From Camillea tinctor (Eukaryota > Ascomycota > Sordariomycetes > Xylariales > Xylariaceae), in the NCBI GenBank assembly GCA_022578605.1, contig MU394109.1, positions 124,001-188,000 on the forward strand: a stretch of DNA of 64,000 bases, read 5' to 3'. This document shows, piece by piece, positions 43,501 through 56,900 of this stretch. The position numbers were made by a program, and so were the translations under genes. The notes beneath the pieces were generated by a model. That model did no database searches and was not told the DNA's origin. It saw only the letters and a list, made by a program, of their open reading frames with translations. Numbering within the stretch: position 1 is the stretch's first letter; each line of letters begins with the position of its first letter.

Positions 43501-45278
43501 CTAAGGTCGAGTGGCTGCTCCAAATCCTCCACGGACCGACAAACTAATCGCGCCGACTCCAGCTCTCGGTCGTATAGTAGTCTAACCTTATTGAGCTTGT
43601 AGAGGTCGCGGGCTTGCTTGGGTATATCAGAGGCAGGAAAATGCAAGCCATGATACAAGTCTCGAGTCTGGGTAGGGTCAACCAGTTCTGTGACCACCTT
43701 TCCGTTGAAGGCAGCGTCAAACTGGTAGATCATCACCCGATGAAAGCCCGTGAGTTCCCGAACGATGCCCACCAAGATCTTGAGGAATTTTTCGAGATTA
43801 GGAGCCGATGCTAATTGTTCTTGGACCTGAGACATGATATCGAAGACTTGCATTGCCCCAGCCTCTCCACGCCTCTTCCGCGCACTCCTTAGTACTCGAA
43901 GAGGTCTACTGCTAACCTCTGTGCTTTCGTGCAACTCCTCAGCAGTAGGGTTCTGATAGAGGGTATCCTCTGGCTCTTCAGGGATTGGCTCATCGGGTGG
44001 GCGCAGGGGATGATGGTTATCATCCTCGAGTTCAAATTCGCAAATTATTAGATCTGGGTGACTGTCGTTGATATGTATAGCGCACCACAACTTGGTAGGT
44101 TTGCCCTTTGGTGGCCGGATCGATATACTGAATACATCGGGTCCGTTCGAGGCGATGTCGGTTTCTTCATCGCGGATGAAGTCGATATGGTCAAGGAGGT
44201 TATCCGATTGTTCTTCAGTAAGAATATCGGTGAAATTTTCAAGTCGGAATAGCTCCTGGGGGGTGAAGCCAATAATCTGCTTTGAATTTTCACTAACAAT
44301 CCGGACGGAAAGATGGCCATTGACCTCCTCCTTTAAAGCCACGAAGAGACCAAAGGGCTGTACAGCCCCGGGTGCGTGGATCGGTTCATCCTCACAGCGT
44401 TGCAAAGTACCATCACGACCAGTAATAACAGCATAGCCATCGTCAGTCATTACGTGACGAAAGCGCACTGTGACCAACGCATCATTGGCTTCAGAAGACA
44501 ATGCTTGGTCAACAGGGCTCTCCACGCGACTATCTCCCGTGATTTGGGATTTGCTTTCTATTGTCTGGTTGGAAGCATCTGAAGCAGCATCATTGAATAA
44601 CTGGATCGGTTCAGTGGCGGAGGACGGTTCACTATTGCGCAGTGAGTTTCCTAAGGCGCTTAAATGACCACCTTTCCTTCTGAGCCTCTCGCTTGGTGAT
44701 GCTACCGACGAGTAAGAGCCCGGGAGAGTGTCGGCTCGTCGAGTTCCAAGAGGAAAGTCGGTCGCTATGCGAGGATTACTAGGGCGGCGGCGACCATCCC
44801 ACGTGGTATCAGGGCGAGGGAAGAACTCAAGCTCGCTGGAGTTCTGTGGTAACATCCATGGAGTAGGTTGCGACTGATCAACACTCACAACAGATCGAAT
44901 CGGAAACACTCTGTCGGAAGGATCTGCATTGCTGCTGGCACTCCCGCTATAACCAAGTTGACGATCCGAACTCGTGCTCCAAGAAGATGGAATACTCGAA
45001 GTCCGACTGTGATTGACGGCGGAGCTCGGGAGGGGCGTTTCTTGAGATGAAATTGGCAGCGCTGAGGGTATTACAGTAGGGTTTTGGCCCAATGGTGTGG
45101 GAAGGTCTGTCGACGACTCACGCTCGGGACGGTTCGGTTCATAGGGCGGCGCAAGAGGAGTCGTAACACTATCACCAGATTGCTCTGGTATTTCGGGCTC
45201 GGAAGAATCGTTCACGATATTAGTAGCCGGATCCTGCTGTGGTTGGGGCTGGCCTTCCGGCTGTTGTTCAGAGTCCAT
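40590..45278 (-). CDS. fphA: Fungal phytochrome hybrid histidine kinase (1521 aa)
   Basis: Model complement(join(40590..41009,41082..42694,42746..45278)), 4566 nt. Order: a disordered Ser/Pro-rich N-terminus (1-265); PAS with the chromophore Cys295 in CEDEPIHAPGAVQPFG; a GAF domain (about 470-665) with LYHGLHFPASDIPKQAR; a PHY domain (about 680-845); HisKA with phosphoacceptor His873 in HEVRTPLN; HATPase with NAMQHT, DTGHGMS and TLGLGLAVV; a Ser-rich linker; and a receiver domain from about 1328 with acidic AEDD, phosphoacceptor Asp1380 in LMDMQMP, then AVSAS and LKPI. Fungal phytochromes bind biliverdin, sense red/far-red light and steer conidiation and secondary metabolism from cytoplasm and nucleus. 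All key residues are present, so a functional photoreceptor is expected. The first intron (51 nt) is a multiple of three and free of stops, so retaining it would insert 17 residues. Confidence 0.95.
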
Positions 45279-48200
45279 ATTATTGCAACGGACCTAAAAG
45301 TCGTGCTCGGATGGCTATGCTCCTAAGAGCTCACACGGGTGGCAACTCTTGGGTAGCCAGGACGTGGCCGGGTCAAGTCAGTTCGCTGCGGCCTACCACG
45401 CGCATTCCGATGTGAGAACTAGTGGCGATAGCCAAGCAGGATGTTGTCCAAACAGCCGGAGTAGTTTTTATTCTGCAAACGATGTATTGATAAGCAGATG
45501 CAGGATAGAGATGTAGAATTGAGAAAAAAAAAGGTAATAGTGATAGGGATCCGAAGTGTCGTTGGATTGTCGTTGGACTAGATGGGAGGGGCCCGTAATG
45601 TCAAGACACGGAAACGGTCTAAGACAAGTAACAGGACTTGTCATGCCAATGAAGTTTCAAGTCTCGTGGTTATAGGAGACAGAGGATAAGAAAAGGGAAT
45701 GGGGGAAATAACTTACAATAGTAAAATTGTACCAGATGCAAGAAAGATGAGATGAGTAGTTATAGGTTGGTTTAGTTAGTCTATGCAACCCACAAAGTAA
45801 ACCAGGCTTTCCTCCAGTCTAAGCGGCTTGTCGATCCTCCGCGGGGTCAATCGAATAACGAGAGAAAGGGAATATCGTCTTAACTACTCGAACACGGCAG
45901 CGGGAAGAAGTTGTCAGGTCGGCCACATCATGATCTATACAAGGTAAGGGTATAATAGATAGGTGGGTGAAGTTGTCTGACTAAGAGAAACTCAGGTCGA
46001 TCGAGAGAAGTCGTGAGGTAGAGACGAATATAGATAGGGGTGTTAGTCGTCGTCCTCTTGTTGTTCTCTTTTTTTTCGATTATTTTCTTTCTTTCTTTTT
46101 TTTTTCTCCTTTTCCGAGTCCCCTCTGGTTCTCCTATGGCACGAATTGCTTTCTACTATACAACTATGTGGGTAACTAAGATGAGTAATATGAAAAAAAA
46201 AAAAGGCAAATGAAAGAAAAGAAAAAGGAAGAGAGAGAAAGAATGCAAAGGTTTTTTTTTCTTCCCTCTCCTCTCTAACTAATTGCTAAGGATGTGAATT
46301 CTAGGAGTTAGTTCGAAGGAGAGGGGTGTGTGTGCAGTTTTGATGGTGGAGGAGAGAGTTGAGTAAAGACTGGGGGAGACTGTACCTGTAATTGATGGAC
46401 AATGGTCCACTATGATTCTTAAGGACCTATCCCGGTACTCATAGTCGTTAGTTTGAGGCTAGTGATGGTGGGGGAGCCTGTATTCGCCTCGTATGACTCT
46501 CCCATGGCTGTTCTTTCCTCTCTACATCGATGTACTAAACTGAATCAAAACAACCTAATCTCACATGCATGCTTTACTTGCCTTTATACCTTTACATGTA
46601 GCTAGAGGTACATACCAGGTCTCTGTAGTAGGTTCGATGTAGTAGTCATTATTTATTACCTAACACGGTAGCAAGTTCCTTGCCATACTTGATTCTTTGT
46701 GTTATGGAGGTATTTACTTTTCTAGTTCCTTAAAAGGGAAAGGCGAAGAACTGAATAAACGACACAAAGAAAGAAAAAAAAAAAAAGAGAAACCCTAGAT
46801 ATCCGGATATATGTAGTTGAAGACTTAAAAAGACGCAGAGACTTAGACACAGACTAGTGGCTAATAAGTAAAACATGAATCGAGCTTGAAGTGTAGACTT
46901 AGCTAACCTAGTAGCTATCATTAGCACAGCGACTAAGGCTGTAAACTTGGAAGAAGCTATAGACGATCGAGCATATGCTGCGAAGTTAGGTCTTAAGCAT
47001 AACACAACTAGCAGGTTTCATACCATGTATCCATGTATATCTGTATGCCTACCCTACGCTTATAACTACACGTTGTCCTTACATAACCTACCAGCTTCAC
47101 TCTACTTTCTTTTATTTACCTAAAATGCCTGTTACAGTCTTCGATTGAGGGGGGCTACATTATGTACGGATAGTGTACCTGCATGTCCTCGATTCTGAAG
47201 AGGTGATAGGATGAAAGAGAGAAAAAGAAAGAGAGAGAGAGACAAAAAAGCATCCATGGTAGGCTTGCATGCATTATATGTATGCATGTTAATTAATTAA
47301 CGACTAGCTAGCTCAGCTAGGACTAGAGGGCAGAATAGTCATCCCAACTTTGCGATTACTCATACATCTCGATCTCCAGGTATCAAGTGGACAGATGCTT
47401 GCAGCAGATATCTATTACATACTTAGTAGTAAGTACCGGCACGGTGGGTCGATGGATATGTAAGTTCCTGTATCCATCATGTGCCGACCCAGGTATGTAG
47501 TCTAGAATAGAAGCCTTTCTACCTTAGGTTTGCCATGTTTACTGTCGTTTTGCTTCATCTGGGTCCGGCTGGTTGGGTCAAGTTAGGTCAACAATATTTC
47601 CCGCGGCTTTTCTGGTAAGCTGGACCCAAAGATGGGATTTCGAGACTGGATGGGAATTTGGTCACACGTTGCCCATTTGCTCGATCCCTGATCTTGAGCG
47701 GGAATAAAAAAAGAGATTGTACTTGGAAAAGGACAAGATCGTCGGTACCCAGGGATCTATCTGCCCAATTGTGTGCTACCGCAGCACTTTACTAGGCCGA
47801 TCCTGGCAACCCGGATAACTCTACAACTAAGGTGGGAAGGCTCCTATTTACACTGTCTAAACCAACTCCGACTTGTCTCACTCCTTCCTTCGTCCCATCG
47901 ATCGTTTTGATGTACCTAGGTACCAAGAAACTACTATGTAGGAAAACATTTTACCATCCACTTATACTATTTTTTCGAAGGAACCCCTAACCTCCAAAGA
48001 TTTTACACCTCAACTTTCGTCCGGTTTGTAGCTCTGATAATTGTTGCGATGCGGACAAAACCATTGACAATGCGGGATCTTAACAATGATCGGTCAGAAA
48101 TGATAAAATTGATAGGAAATCTATGATGTCACGGTGGCTTATAGCTATCCAAGATCTCTTCCGGGTTATCAAGGTCGATTTGGATCTAGACGTACTCCTC

Positions 48201-48306
48201 GGCTCCGTCCGATTATACTGTCCGATCGCTTACTTAATCGACAGGATTAGGTAGGTGCGCACACGCCTCAAGGGTGCCCTTTACCTGTAGACTTGTTCTA
48301 GGTTAG
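45279..48306. other. Intergenic upstream of phytochrome, no gene seen
   Basis: About 3 kb of promoter and leader sequence for phytochrome plus unassigned DNA. Pyrimidine tracts lie at 46.06-46.12 kb and a TACCTAGGTACC palindrome at 47913-47924. The 46730-47005 minus-strand frame has no supporting features. Confidence 0.5.
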
Positions 48307-48360
48307 TTGTACGTCTTCCAGCATCATTGTAGTTAGTGGGGCGAAATGTTACCTAACTCC
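48307..48360 (+). repeat. Left arm of inverted repeat
   Basis: Arm with core GTCTTCCAGCATCATTG.. at 48313-48352, exactly complementary to 48571-48610. Confidence 0.9.
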
Positions 48361-48563
48361 ACTTTCTTTCCAAAAGGTACCATTCCATACATTTTATCCA
48401 GGAAACTACTTTGGAATTTTCTAGCCTTATAGCCAGTCACGTTTCTATCCAATCAAATACACTTTCGCAAAGTTTACAGTAGCAGATATTTCCCCTGCTC
48501 ATTAGGTGCACGGGTACAATTTGTATCAATTAGCCAATAAAAGCATTATATTATAAAAAAGAT

Positions 48564-48619
48564 GGAGTTTGTAACATTTCGCCCCACTAACTACAATGAT
48601 GCTGGAAGACGTAGTACAA
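48564..48619 (-). repeat. Right arm of inverted repeat
   Basis: Reverse-complement copy of the left arm. It differs by a three-base insertion (TAC) near its outer end and a few changes near the inner end. Confidence 0.9.
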
Positions 48620-49485
48620 GCCTGTCACACAAAGAGGATTTCCATTACATACATATATACCAGTATGGACCTACCAATGCCTTTCGCAATAATCATTATC
48701 TTATTTTATTATATTATTCTTGGATTAAATGCGGTGAGAGGGCTACTGTGTTTCAATCAATTACCTCTTTGTTTTTTTGTTTTTATTTTTATTTTTTTTA
48801 CACAATTAATCTATTACTAGGACCAGCTGTTTCCCGTTCCAGGTCAAAATAATACATTTCCTCTTAACACGCCAATCCTATAGTCCATGAAACCAGGCTT
48901 GTCAGATGTCAAAACCGCCAAGTTCTCTCATTAGGTACTGAGTTAGTATCGCATCATGAATATGTATAGCAGATACAATGTCCAGGAGACCTGCTGGCAA
49001 CGCCACAATAGGTAAGTAGCAATGTGAGAAGAAAGACTTTCAAAGATCAACACATATAATATATCGAATCATCAGGTCCACAGAATAGGAGGTTCGGCCC
49101 GCTTCAGTACTAGGTAGAATAGGCCTACATATGCTTTAACCAAACCGGTCCGATGATCGGCGGCGAGTTGTATGGTCCGGCTGCCCCACAAAGATTCCGC
49201 TCCGTTCCAGTCTAATCATCTCCATATTTGATCACCCATCTTTTTTATCTTTTCTTTTCTTTATTTGTGCTTGTCGAGAGATCAGAAGCTATTTGGGATA
49301 TTCTCTTACTGCAAACGAGTGGGGCAAGGAGTCTGCTCCTCCATTATTTCCATCTTCATCCATAGCCTATAAAGGGAAAAAAAAAAGGACATCATATTCG
49401 CTCTAGATTTGAGGTAAAACCCAGGTACCTAGGCTAGGTAGGTTGGGTTAGGTGCCTATCTAGCCTCACCAGCTACTCAGTCCCA
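48620..49485. other. Intergenic, promoter side of the SET gene
   Basis: Non-coding. GGTACCTAGGCTAGGTAGG-type motif cluster at about 49424-49453, immediately upstream of the SET-domain gene start. Confidence 0.5.
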
Positions 49486-50178
49486 ATGGGCAAAGATACC
49501 ACACTCCCCAAGAACTGGCCCACATCCCTCCCCTATCTCACCCAACCCTCCTATTCTCCCCGCCTCACCCCACCTCAGCATCTCTCTCTCCGAACCCGTC
49601 CCTCCCCCTCCCCCTCCACCTTCCTCCCCGAAATCCCCGCGCACCACCCCCGCGGCCCCAGTCCCCTCGTCCGCATAACCCCCATTGCCGATCCGTCACA
49701 TCCCGCGCACGGGCAATGCGGCCTCTACGCCTCCCGTACCCTAGCTCCGGGATCTCTCATCGTCCCGTACTACGGCGTCGTGCACGGCGATGGCGATGCT
49801 GCGCACAGTAGCTCGGACTACGATCTCTGGCTTGACCGTGACGCCGGGGTAGCCGTGGATGCGGCGTGCGCGGGGAACGAGGCTCGTTTCGTGAACGACT
49901 ACCGCGGCGTGCAAGAGCGGCCGAATGCCGAGTTCAAGGAGTGTTGGGATGCAAGGACCGGAGAGCGGTGCATGGGGGTTTTCGTTCTGCCGATAGGGAA
50001 GAAGAAGAAAAAGGGGGTTGGTGCTGGTGGTGCGAAGAAAGGGGGTGCTGCTTCGGGAGGAGAGGGGATCGCCAAGGGCGAGGAGATATTGGTTAGTTAT
50101 GGGAAGGGGTTCTGGGGTAAGAGGCAAAATGAGGGTATAGATGATGTGAGTGGCGACAGGGACAGGATCGACGATTGA
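49486..50178 (+). CDS. SET-domain protein (230 aa)
   Basis: Single-exon frame from ATG at 49486 (context CCCAATGG). The N-terminal 60 residues are Pro/Ser-rich. Residues about 63-215 form a compact SET-like domain: GQCGLYASRTLAPGSLIVPY (entry motif), DLWLDRDAGVAVDAACAGNE, then ARFVNDYRG..PNAEF (the cofactor-binding and catalytic NH-type region, here with Asn-Asp) and GEEILVSYGKGFW, which carries the C-terminal catalytic Tyr. SET enzymes transfer methyl groups from S-adenosylmethionine to lysines on histones or other proteins. The canonical NHS/C motif is changed to VNDYRG, as in several small fungal SET proteins, so substrate and even activity are open. A Lys/Gly-rich insert (about residues 170-190) interrupts the domain before the last motif. 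No post-SET cysteines are seen. Confidence 0.85.
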   Translation: MGKDTTLPKNWPTSLPYLTQPSYSPRLTPPQHLSLRTRPSPSPSTFLPEIPAHHPRGPSPLVRITPIADPSHPAHGQCGLYASRTLAPGSLIVPYYGVVHGDGDAAHSSSDYDLWLDRDAGVAVDAACAGNEARFVNDYRGVQERPNAEFKECWDARTGERCMGVFVLPIGKKKKKGVGAGGAKKGGAASGGEGIAKGEEILVSYGKGFWGKRQNEGIDDVSGDRDRIDD

Positions 50179-53100
50179 TTAAGGGTTTAAGCTGCGTGTT
50201 ACAGCGCTGAGACACGGATTGATGCGTTCACGACCTCCTCATATTGGCCTCGGTGCTTCATTGGCCAGTAATAGGGAGAAGCTCTGTCGTTCTACGGTAG
50301 TAGAATATCTCCGTCACCCAATGGCTTATACGGGGGGTGCTGCTGGCAAGTCGACAGGCGCGAATTATACCGATGTAGTATTTCTGTTCTCACCGCGCAG
50401 AAAAGAGAAACTACATAAGCATGAGAGAAAGCAGCAGAGGGTTTTCTATCCTAGCTACTACCACCTCTAGGTACCATCACCACGTGGGATACGTATGCAG
50501 AAGGAGATCGGTATTAAGCAGTCTCTGAGGGCGCTCGGCGAATATGCTTAATTCCTTAATTCCGGTTGATCGTTGGACAACATCATGGATGTACAGAACG
50601 GGTGTGTTCGTTCCGGAATCGCCAGAATGGTTGATGATATCGAATACCCTGTGTGCACATTATTCGGAAGTGGCTGATTAAGCGAGACTCTGGGTTTAAA
50701 GATCACAAGACGAGATGCAGCTGTCGGACCTTGAGGCCCGTAGCTCTTCAAATAAGCGATGCTGTGGCAGGCATCGAGGCAGGTGTGTGGTTGAGAGACA
50801 TCGATACTGCAAGATGGCTATATTTAGCAGGAAAGGTCTCGAATCTCGAGAGGACTGACTTTACACAAATCATAGACCCCCATCTGGGCAATTAGCTGTT
50901 GCTCCTTGTGCACGTCACGCATGTGCAGTTACAGTACCTACTCAGGTTTATCGAAGCTGCAAGCCGGAATCGGGACAACGAAATCATGTCTCTTGGCGGC
51001 AATGGTCCTGAAGTCGGGGGGCTAAGCGCGCAAATCACGGGACCGATGAAACGTGGTTTCGACCGTTCGTCTGCCCCCCTTTTGAAACAATGTCACGATG
51101 GCTCCGAATAGCAGCTGAAGTCGATGGACGCGCTTCGATCTGCTTCATTTATTACTCACATGTGTAGCCCTTCGGGTGTTAAACAAGGCCCGAAGTAAGT
51201 CGTGAGATAATATAAATCCCTAATGCTGGACGCATCCTAATATCGACAGCCAATTTACACGCGCATTTGGGGTTCTGAACCAAGGCCTCGTTCCCCCGCA
51301 CCAGCGACACTGCAAGTTTTTTATTTTTTGGAGGCAGTCCTGGGCGAAGCGACCTCGGTAAAGCCCGTCTGAGGGGAAAACGGCCCAGGGTATATAGAGG
51401 ATTACCAGGATTTGCAGTTTTCCCGTCGACTAGAAGGGCGTCATATATCGCGCGTAAGCGATGGGTGGTGCGCTCGCTTCTGTATAGAATACCATTGGGG
51501 ATAGTTGGGGGATGCTTAATACCGAATCGTCCACGGGGAAGGGTGCATTGCAGATGCGAAGCTGGTCCACTGCCGAGGTTGGACTGAGTTAGTGTTTTTT
51601 TTCCTCGACATCTCAGAAAATATCGTGCTTAGATAATACTCGGTTTGAGGTTTTCTATTTTCTATAGATATTCAAATCGAAGGAGATAGGGGTAATGGGG
51701 GAGGAGGCCAGGACACTAACTCTCAAAGAGTAGAGATCCCCCTAATGCTCTTTCTACTCCCAAGATAATACAGACAGAATACTTGAAGGCTAAGTAGGTA
51801 GTCAGGTTAAAAAAGTGTTTACGCCATGTTGAGAGAGAGAGAGAAAGGCAACAGACACATCGCATAACTAGTTGCCAGCCCCATCGTCTGGAGATCCTGG
51901 AATTTTTCTCTCGATTTTAGCCGCGAAGGGTGTGACAACTACTAATACTACCTGAGCTATTAGTGCCTTAGATGCGTGGTGTGTGCCAGGTGATGGACTA
52001 GATGGCTGTGCTGATATACCTAGGTTAGTTCATATTAGATATGAACTATTTAGATACAATATGGTGTGTAACCAAAGAAAGAGGATAGATGATAGTAGTT
52101 GTTCGGTCAGAGCAAAGCCAAGCTGTCAGCAGCAGCATAATAACAAGTTCTGCTTGATCTTCTAGATCATACCTACTAATATCTACTACCTTAATGCATT
52201 TCTGACTGATATCTAAAAATGGAAGTCCGGGCCTGCACACATCATCTGCGCGATACCTAGCAGAAGGTGAGTGTCCGTAGATTTAGTAGAAAGTGTCCGA
52301 CGGAAGATATAAAATGTCCGAATGGCATTTTCTTTTGTTAAGGGGAGGTATTGGAGATTGGATATTGGACGGATGGATGCAAGTACTGGTGTAATAAATA
52401 AATATATGTATGGATGTATATGTATGGAATGGAAGCACCAGGGAATTGGTATGCAATCGAAGTTGTACATACATACTAACGGATAGGGTCTGTATCAAGT
52501 AGGGTAACTTCAAGTTCTCAATAAGCAAACATAACGCTCTAGCATTCCCCACACTCTATATGACCAATGAGAGATGGCACACTAGTGGTAATGACGCACA
52601 GACCATAATTTATTCCTATCAGTACCCAGAACTAGGTATCCACTTTTGAGGTGTTCCTGTCTCCACCTTTACGTTTTCTCTGTTGGGGTTGGAAGCTCAT
52701 TCCAGCTTGAAGAGAGTTTACTGGGTATTCGAACACCTACACCTTTTTACACCTGCAAATCAGTTGCCGCCAATCCCGAACTAAGGCTGACCAGCTTTGA
52801 AGATCCCCCAACCAAAGTAAACCAAACCCACTTAAAGAGGTTTTCTCTTTTTTTCTTTTTTTTTTCTCCAAAAAGAAATTGATGAAACTTTTTCCCGCCT
52901 CCGAAAAAAATCAAAAAATATTCTTCCAAGCCCCGAAAGGTTCCCCCGTTCCCTGTCCTCTTTGTTGTCGTATGGTGGTCGACTGATGCCGGCTGTGCAC
53001 ACCAGACCTCCCAGTTCTTTTCTAAAAAGATAAAAAAAAAAGGGAGAGAAAAATAAAAAATCCATTAAAAACTCTTAATAAACCGAACTTTTTCGGCCGT

Positions 53101-53964
53101 TCGAGTTCTTCCTCTTCCGCTCTTTTTTTTTTGGCAGATCCCGGAATTCATTCATCTATTTTCCATCCCCATATTAGTATCGGGAAATTCGCCAAAAGGT
53201 ACGTCCGTCATCTTTCAAATCTAGAAGCTGAAAAAAAAAAGGTTCAATTCATCTTCACTCTTCTTTCTTTATTTTGCGCATCACGTCGCGTGTCCTCGCG
53301 CATTGCTAGAGCCATGCAGACTATACAGACTATACAGACCATATACAGAACCAGATTGTCTAGGTCAATTGACCAACGATCTGAATCTACATTTGGTTAC
53401 TGAATTTGTATTTGGATCTGAATATAGCATGATTTAATAGAGGAATTCTCCTCTCTATTATATATTTTTTTCTATTATGTTTTCATGTTCTATTCTATTC
53501 TGTTTTGTTCTTGAATATTGATTGTAAATCTAATAACTCTTTCTGGTCGCAGGAAACAAAACAGAAAAAAAAGAAAAGAAAAGAAAAAGGAAAAGAAAAC
53601 TTACCAAAATCAAAATCATTCCAGCATCTGTCTGTCTACGATACTCTTTTACGAGTCTATTGTTTTTGTTTCTTCCTCCTACAGTGACTAGTAGCCAGCG
53701 ATACGAAACATCACAGCAACACTATACGCTCATTCATCAGCTCATGACCAACTATCCCAACTGTGTGCCTATCCTTCTCGTCGATTGACCCAATCTGTTG
53801 TCCTATCCCTGTGCAGAACAGTGCAGTGTTGTCTGCTGTCGCCGACTTGGTCTACATCAACTCTGCACTACCCGGCTCGGCTCGGTTCGGTTCGACTTGA
53901 CTTGACTCGACTTGACTTTTGACGCGTGTCTAGGCTCGCTGAGTCCCTTTGCCGGTCATTCATC
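50179..53964. other. Long intergenic region, no gene seen
   Basis: About 3.8 kb. Frames at 50219-50470, 50653-50895 and 50899-51111 have no family features. The right part (52.8-53.95 kb) has T and A runs, a CAGACTATA tandem near 53317-53345 and a CTCGGCTCGGTTCGACTTGA-like tandem at about 53875-53915. It is probably the leader and promoter of the downstream regulator. Confidence 0.5.
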
Positions 53965-56900
53965 ATGCCCGACATAGATCCCCTGCTTGAGGATACTAAG
54001 CCGGATATCCAGGACGATTCCGTTATCCAACAATACCCTTCTCCTACAGTAGAGGGTCAGGATAGCGCGTCCTTCTTTGGCAATAACCACACAGAAGGGG
54101 AGGAAGAGCAACCTCAGCAGCAGCAAAATAGTCACCACCCGGAACATGATCATCAGCAAGAGCTAGAACAGCAGGATCAGGAGGAACAGCATGTCCAGAC
54201 CGAAGAGCAACCGTCCCAGCCCCTGACACCGCACCAACAACCTGTGCGCCCTTCTATCACCAGCGCCGAAGAGCTACAGCTTGCCGCCCAATTGAGTCAA
54301 GACATAAGCCAAGGCATGCCTACTATGCTCAATTCGAGTGAAGACCCTAACCTGCAAAATGTAATAGCGCAACATGAGCATGAGCACGAACACGAAAACG
54401 AACACGATACCCAAGATGGCCAGCTCCAGGACACTCAGCTCCAGGATCCTCAGCTACAAGATGTCCAGCTCCAACCTCCTGCGCAGCATGACGAGCAGCT
54501 GCAGCATGAGCAACTGCAGAACGAACAGCTACAGCACGACCAGCTACAAGATCAGCTACAACACGAATCCGTCCCAACGAAAGTCGAAGACGAGCACATG
54601 TCGAGTAGCGATCAACCCGTACCGTCTCATACCCAACCCATAAGCAACCACGAGCAGCCCCTGGAACAGCAGCATGAGGATCAGTCCCAGCATCAGTATC
54701 TTCCCGACCAACAACAGCAACAGCAACCGAACCAGCCCCCATCGCACCAGCACCAGCATCAGAACCAGCAGCTCCAGCACCAGCAACAGGAGCTTCAGCA
54801 GCCATCGACACAACAGCCTGTTCTCACTCATCAGCCCCAGATCCATCCCCAAGTGCAACCACAACCACATCTCCCACCTCATCCGACCCACCAACAACCC
54901 CCTCCTCACCTCCAGCACCCGACTTCCATGGAACATCTCGCTCAGCAATATGCTGCTCAAGCCCAGGCCCAGGCATTTGCGCCTGACAATACACCACCCC
55001 GAAAGCGATCCAAGGTGTCGCGTGCCTGTGATGAATGTCGGAGGAAGAAGGTCAAATGTGATGCTGTGTCGGAAAACGGGGAGGAGCCTTGCTCCAACTG
55101 TCGTCGCTCGGCAATCCGTTGTCTCTTTAGCAGAATACCCCAGAAACGAGGTCCTAGTAAGGGCTACATAAAGGAATTGGCGGACCGGATTCATCATATC
55201 GAAGGAAAGTTGGCCAGCGAGGGAGGAAACGTCGATAGTCTCACCGAGCTTCTTAACGGCGCAAGACGGGATTCCGCCGACATATTTTCCCCATCGGGCC
55301 AGACTGACGACAACGGTCGTAAGAGACCGTACTCTAGTATATCCGGCGCTGAGTTCGGCACACCTACGTCGTCGCGCCAGGGCACTTGGGGCTCCGAACC
55401 GCGGCCGATCCAACCTTACCAAACACCCACGAGTGGTGGTGGTGGTGGTCTCAGGGGGACACCATACTCTGCCAATGGCTTGGCGCCACAACCCCTATCC
55501 CTATCCAAGTCCGATGCGGGTACCCCGTCTCAGCCAGCGGCCGTGATGGAGTCGATCCCCATCGATCTCAACAATCACAATGGCAATGTGCTTCGAGAGA
55601 TAGATGAGGATGCTTTCAATGTCTACCTCAATATCGTACACCCCTATCTGCCACTCCTAGCTAGCACCAAAGTGCGGGTGGAGGCTCAGTTGGTCCAATG
55701 CCCCCCTCGACTACGGGATGCATTCATCGAGGCCCTCTACGGAACGATGCAGTCTTTAGTCTCTTCACCCGGTCGCTACACTAATGGTGACGTGAGTTCT
55801 GCCTCGCGTTTAATTACGGAATGGGAGTCGGACTCGTCCCCGCGTACCCTAATTGTGAACCTTGTACATCTCCAGACTTTGATCCTCGTGGCTATTGCGA
55901 CGGATAATTACGGCCCATCGTCGTTGAAAGGTGAACATGGAGGACCATCCAAGGCTTCAATTCTAGGCCGTGCTGTGGGTTTGGCATATTCGATGCGGCT
56001 GCATGTGTCTAATCTTGATTCAAATGTCAATGTTCAGCTAGATCATGATTCAGATGATAATGTTGCTACCCGAGCATGGTGGACACTGATTATGCTGGAT
56101 CGGTGGAATGCTATTGGTACTGCTACTCCATTATTCATTCCGAACGACAGCGTGGTTATTCTTCCGAGTCTTAACTCGATTCTTGGTGAAAATGTGTATC
56201 ACCTGGCTCGTAAGTATTTTTTTCTCCCCAAAAGAAAAGAAAAAAAAACATAATGAAGCAAAAAGAAAAAGAAAAAGGGAAAGAAAACAATATCAACCCA
56301 CTGACTTATATAGGTCTCTCCAACATCCTCGGCCACTTTACTCCAGTATCACTGGCCCCTCCCAAGGCGCTGACCCCCGAGTCCGGAGCTGTGCCGATCC
56401 TCAATTCCTTTTTCAACCTATCTATAGAATTGTTCCGAGAAGTGCTGCCGCCGGCCATCACACCAGCCACGCACCCCATAATTCATTTGGTGTATTGGCA
56501 CTGCAGGCTGCTTGCCTATCTTTTCCAGACGAACTCCAAGTCGACGGATATTCTATGGCCGTGCAAGGAATCTGTCAACCTTCTACTCACTAACACGCAA
56601 TTGCTTAGTCCCCTCAACCACCATTTCTTCTGCCTGACGGCATTGACGTTGCTGGAGCTTGCGAAGGTGGACAGGACCCGCGATGAGGCTAATCCTCTAG
56701 TCAAGGAGTTGCTGGAGTCCAACCTAGCACCATCAACATGGGATGCGGTTATCCGGGATCGCATCGCAGAAAGCTTGAGACCGTCTACGGCGCAGGCCGC
56801 TGCTAGCCAGAGCTTGCAACATCTGGCCGACTTGGCCACAGCCTCCGAGGCAGAAGCTGTTAAACCACCGGAGACGAACGGCGAATCTGTAACACTGAGA

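Larger units (their letters stand above)
48307..48619. mobile_element. 313-bp element with long terminal inverted repeats (MITE-like)
   Basis: Bases 48313-48352 and 48571-48610 are perfect 40-bp inverted copies of each other. Pairing extends, with small gaps, to about 54-56 bp arms (48307-48360 and 48564-48619). The ~200-bp centre is AT-rich and non-coding. No transposase and no clear target-site duplication were found, so non-autonomous transposon is the best guess; a foldback or RNA hairpin locus is the alternative. Confidence 0.55.

Noticed and set aside
50653..51111. Two tandem plus-strand frames possibly forming a gene
   Set aside because: No splice signals join them, no family features, and stops separate them.
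53926..53964. Extension of the Rgt1-like regulator upstream of the ATG
   Set aside because: The frame is open but starts at a GTG; the first ATG at 53965 has a good context and a conserved-looking start.
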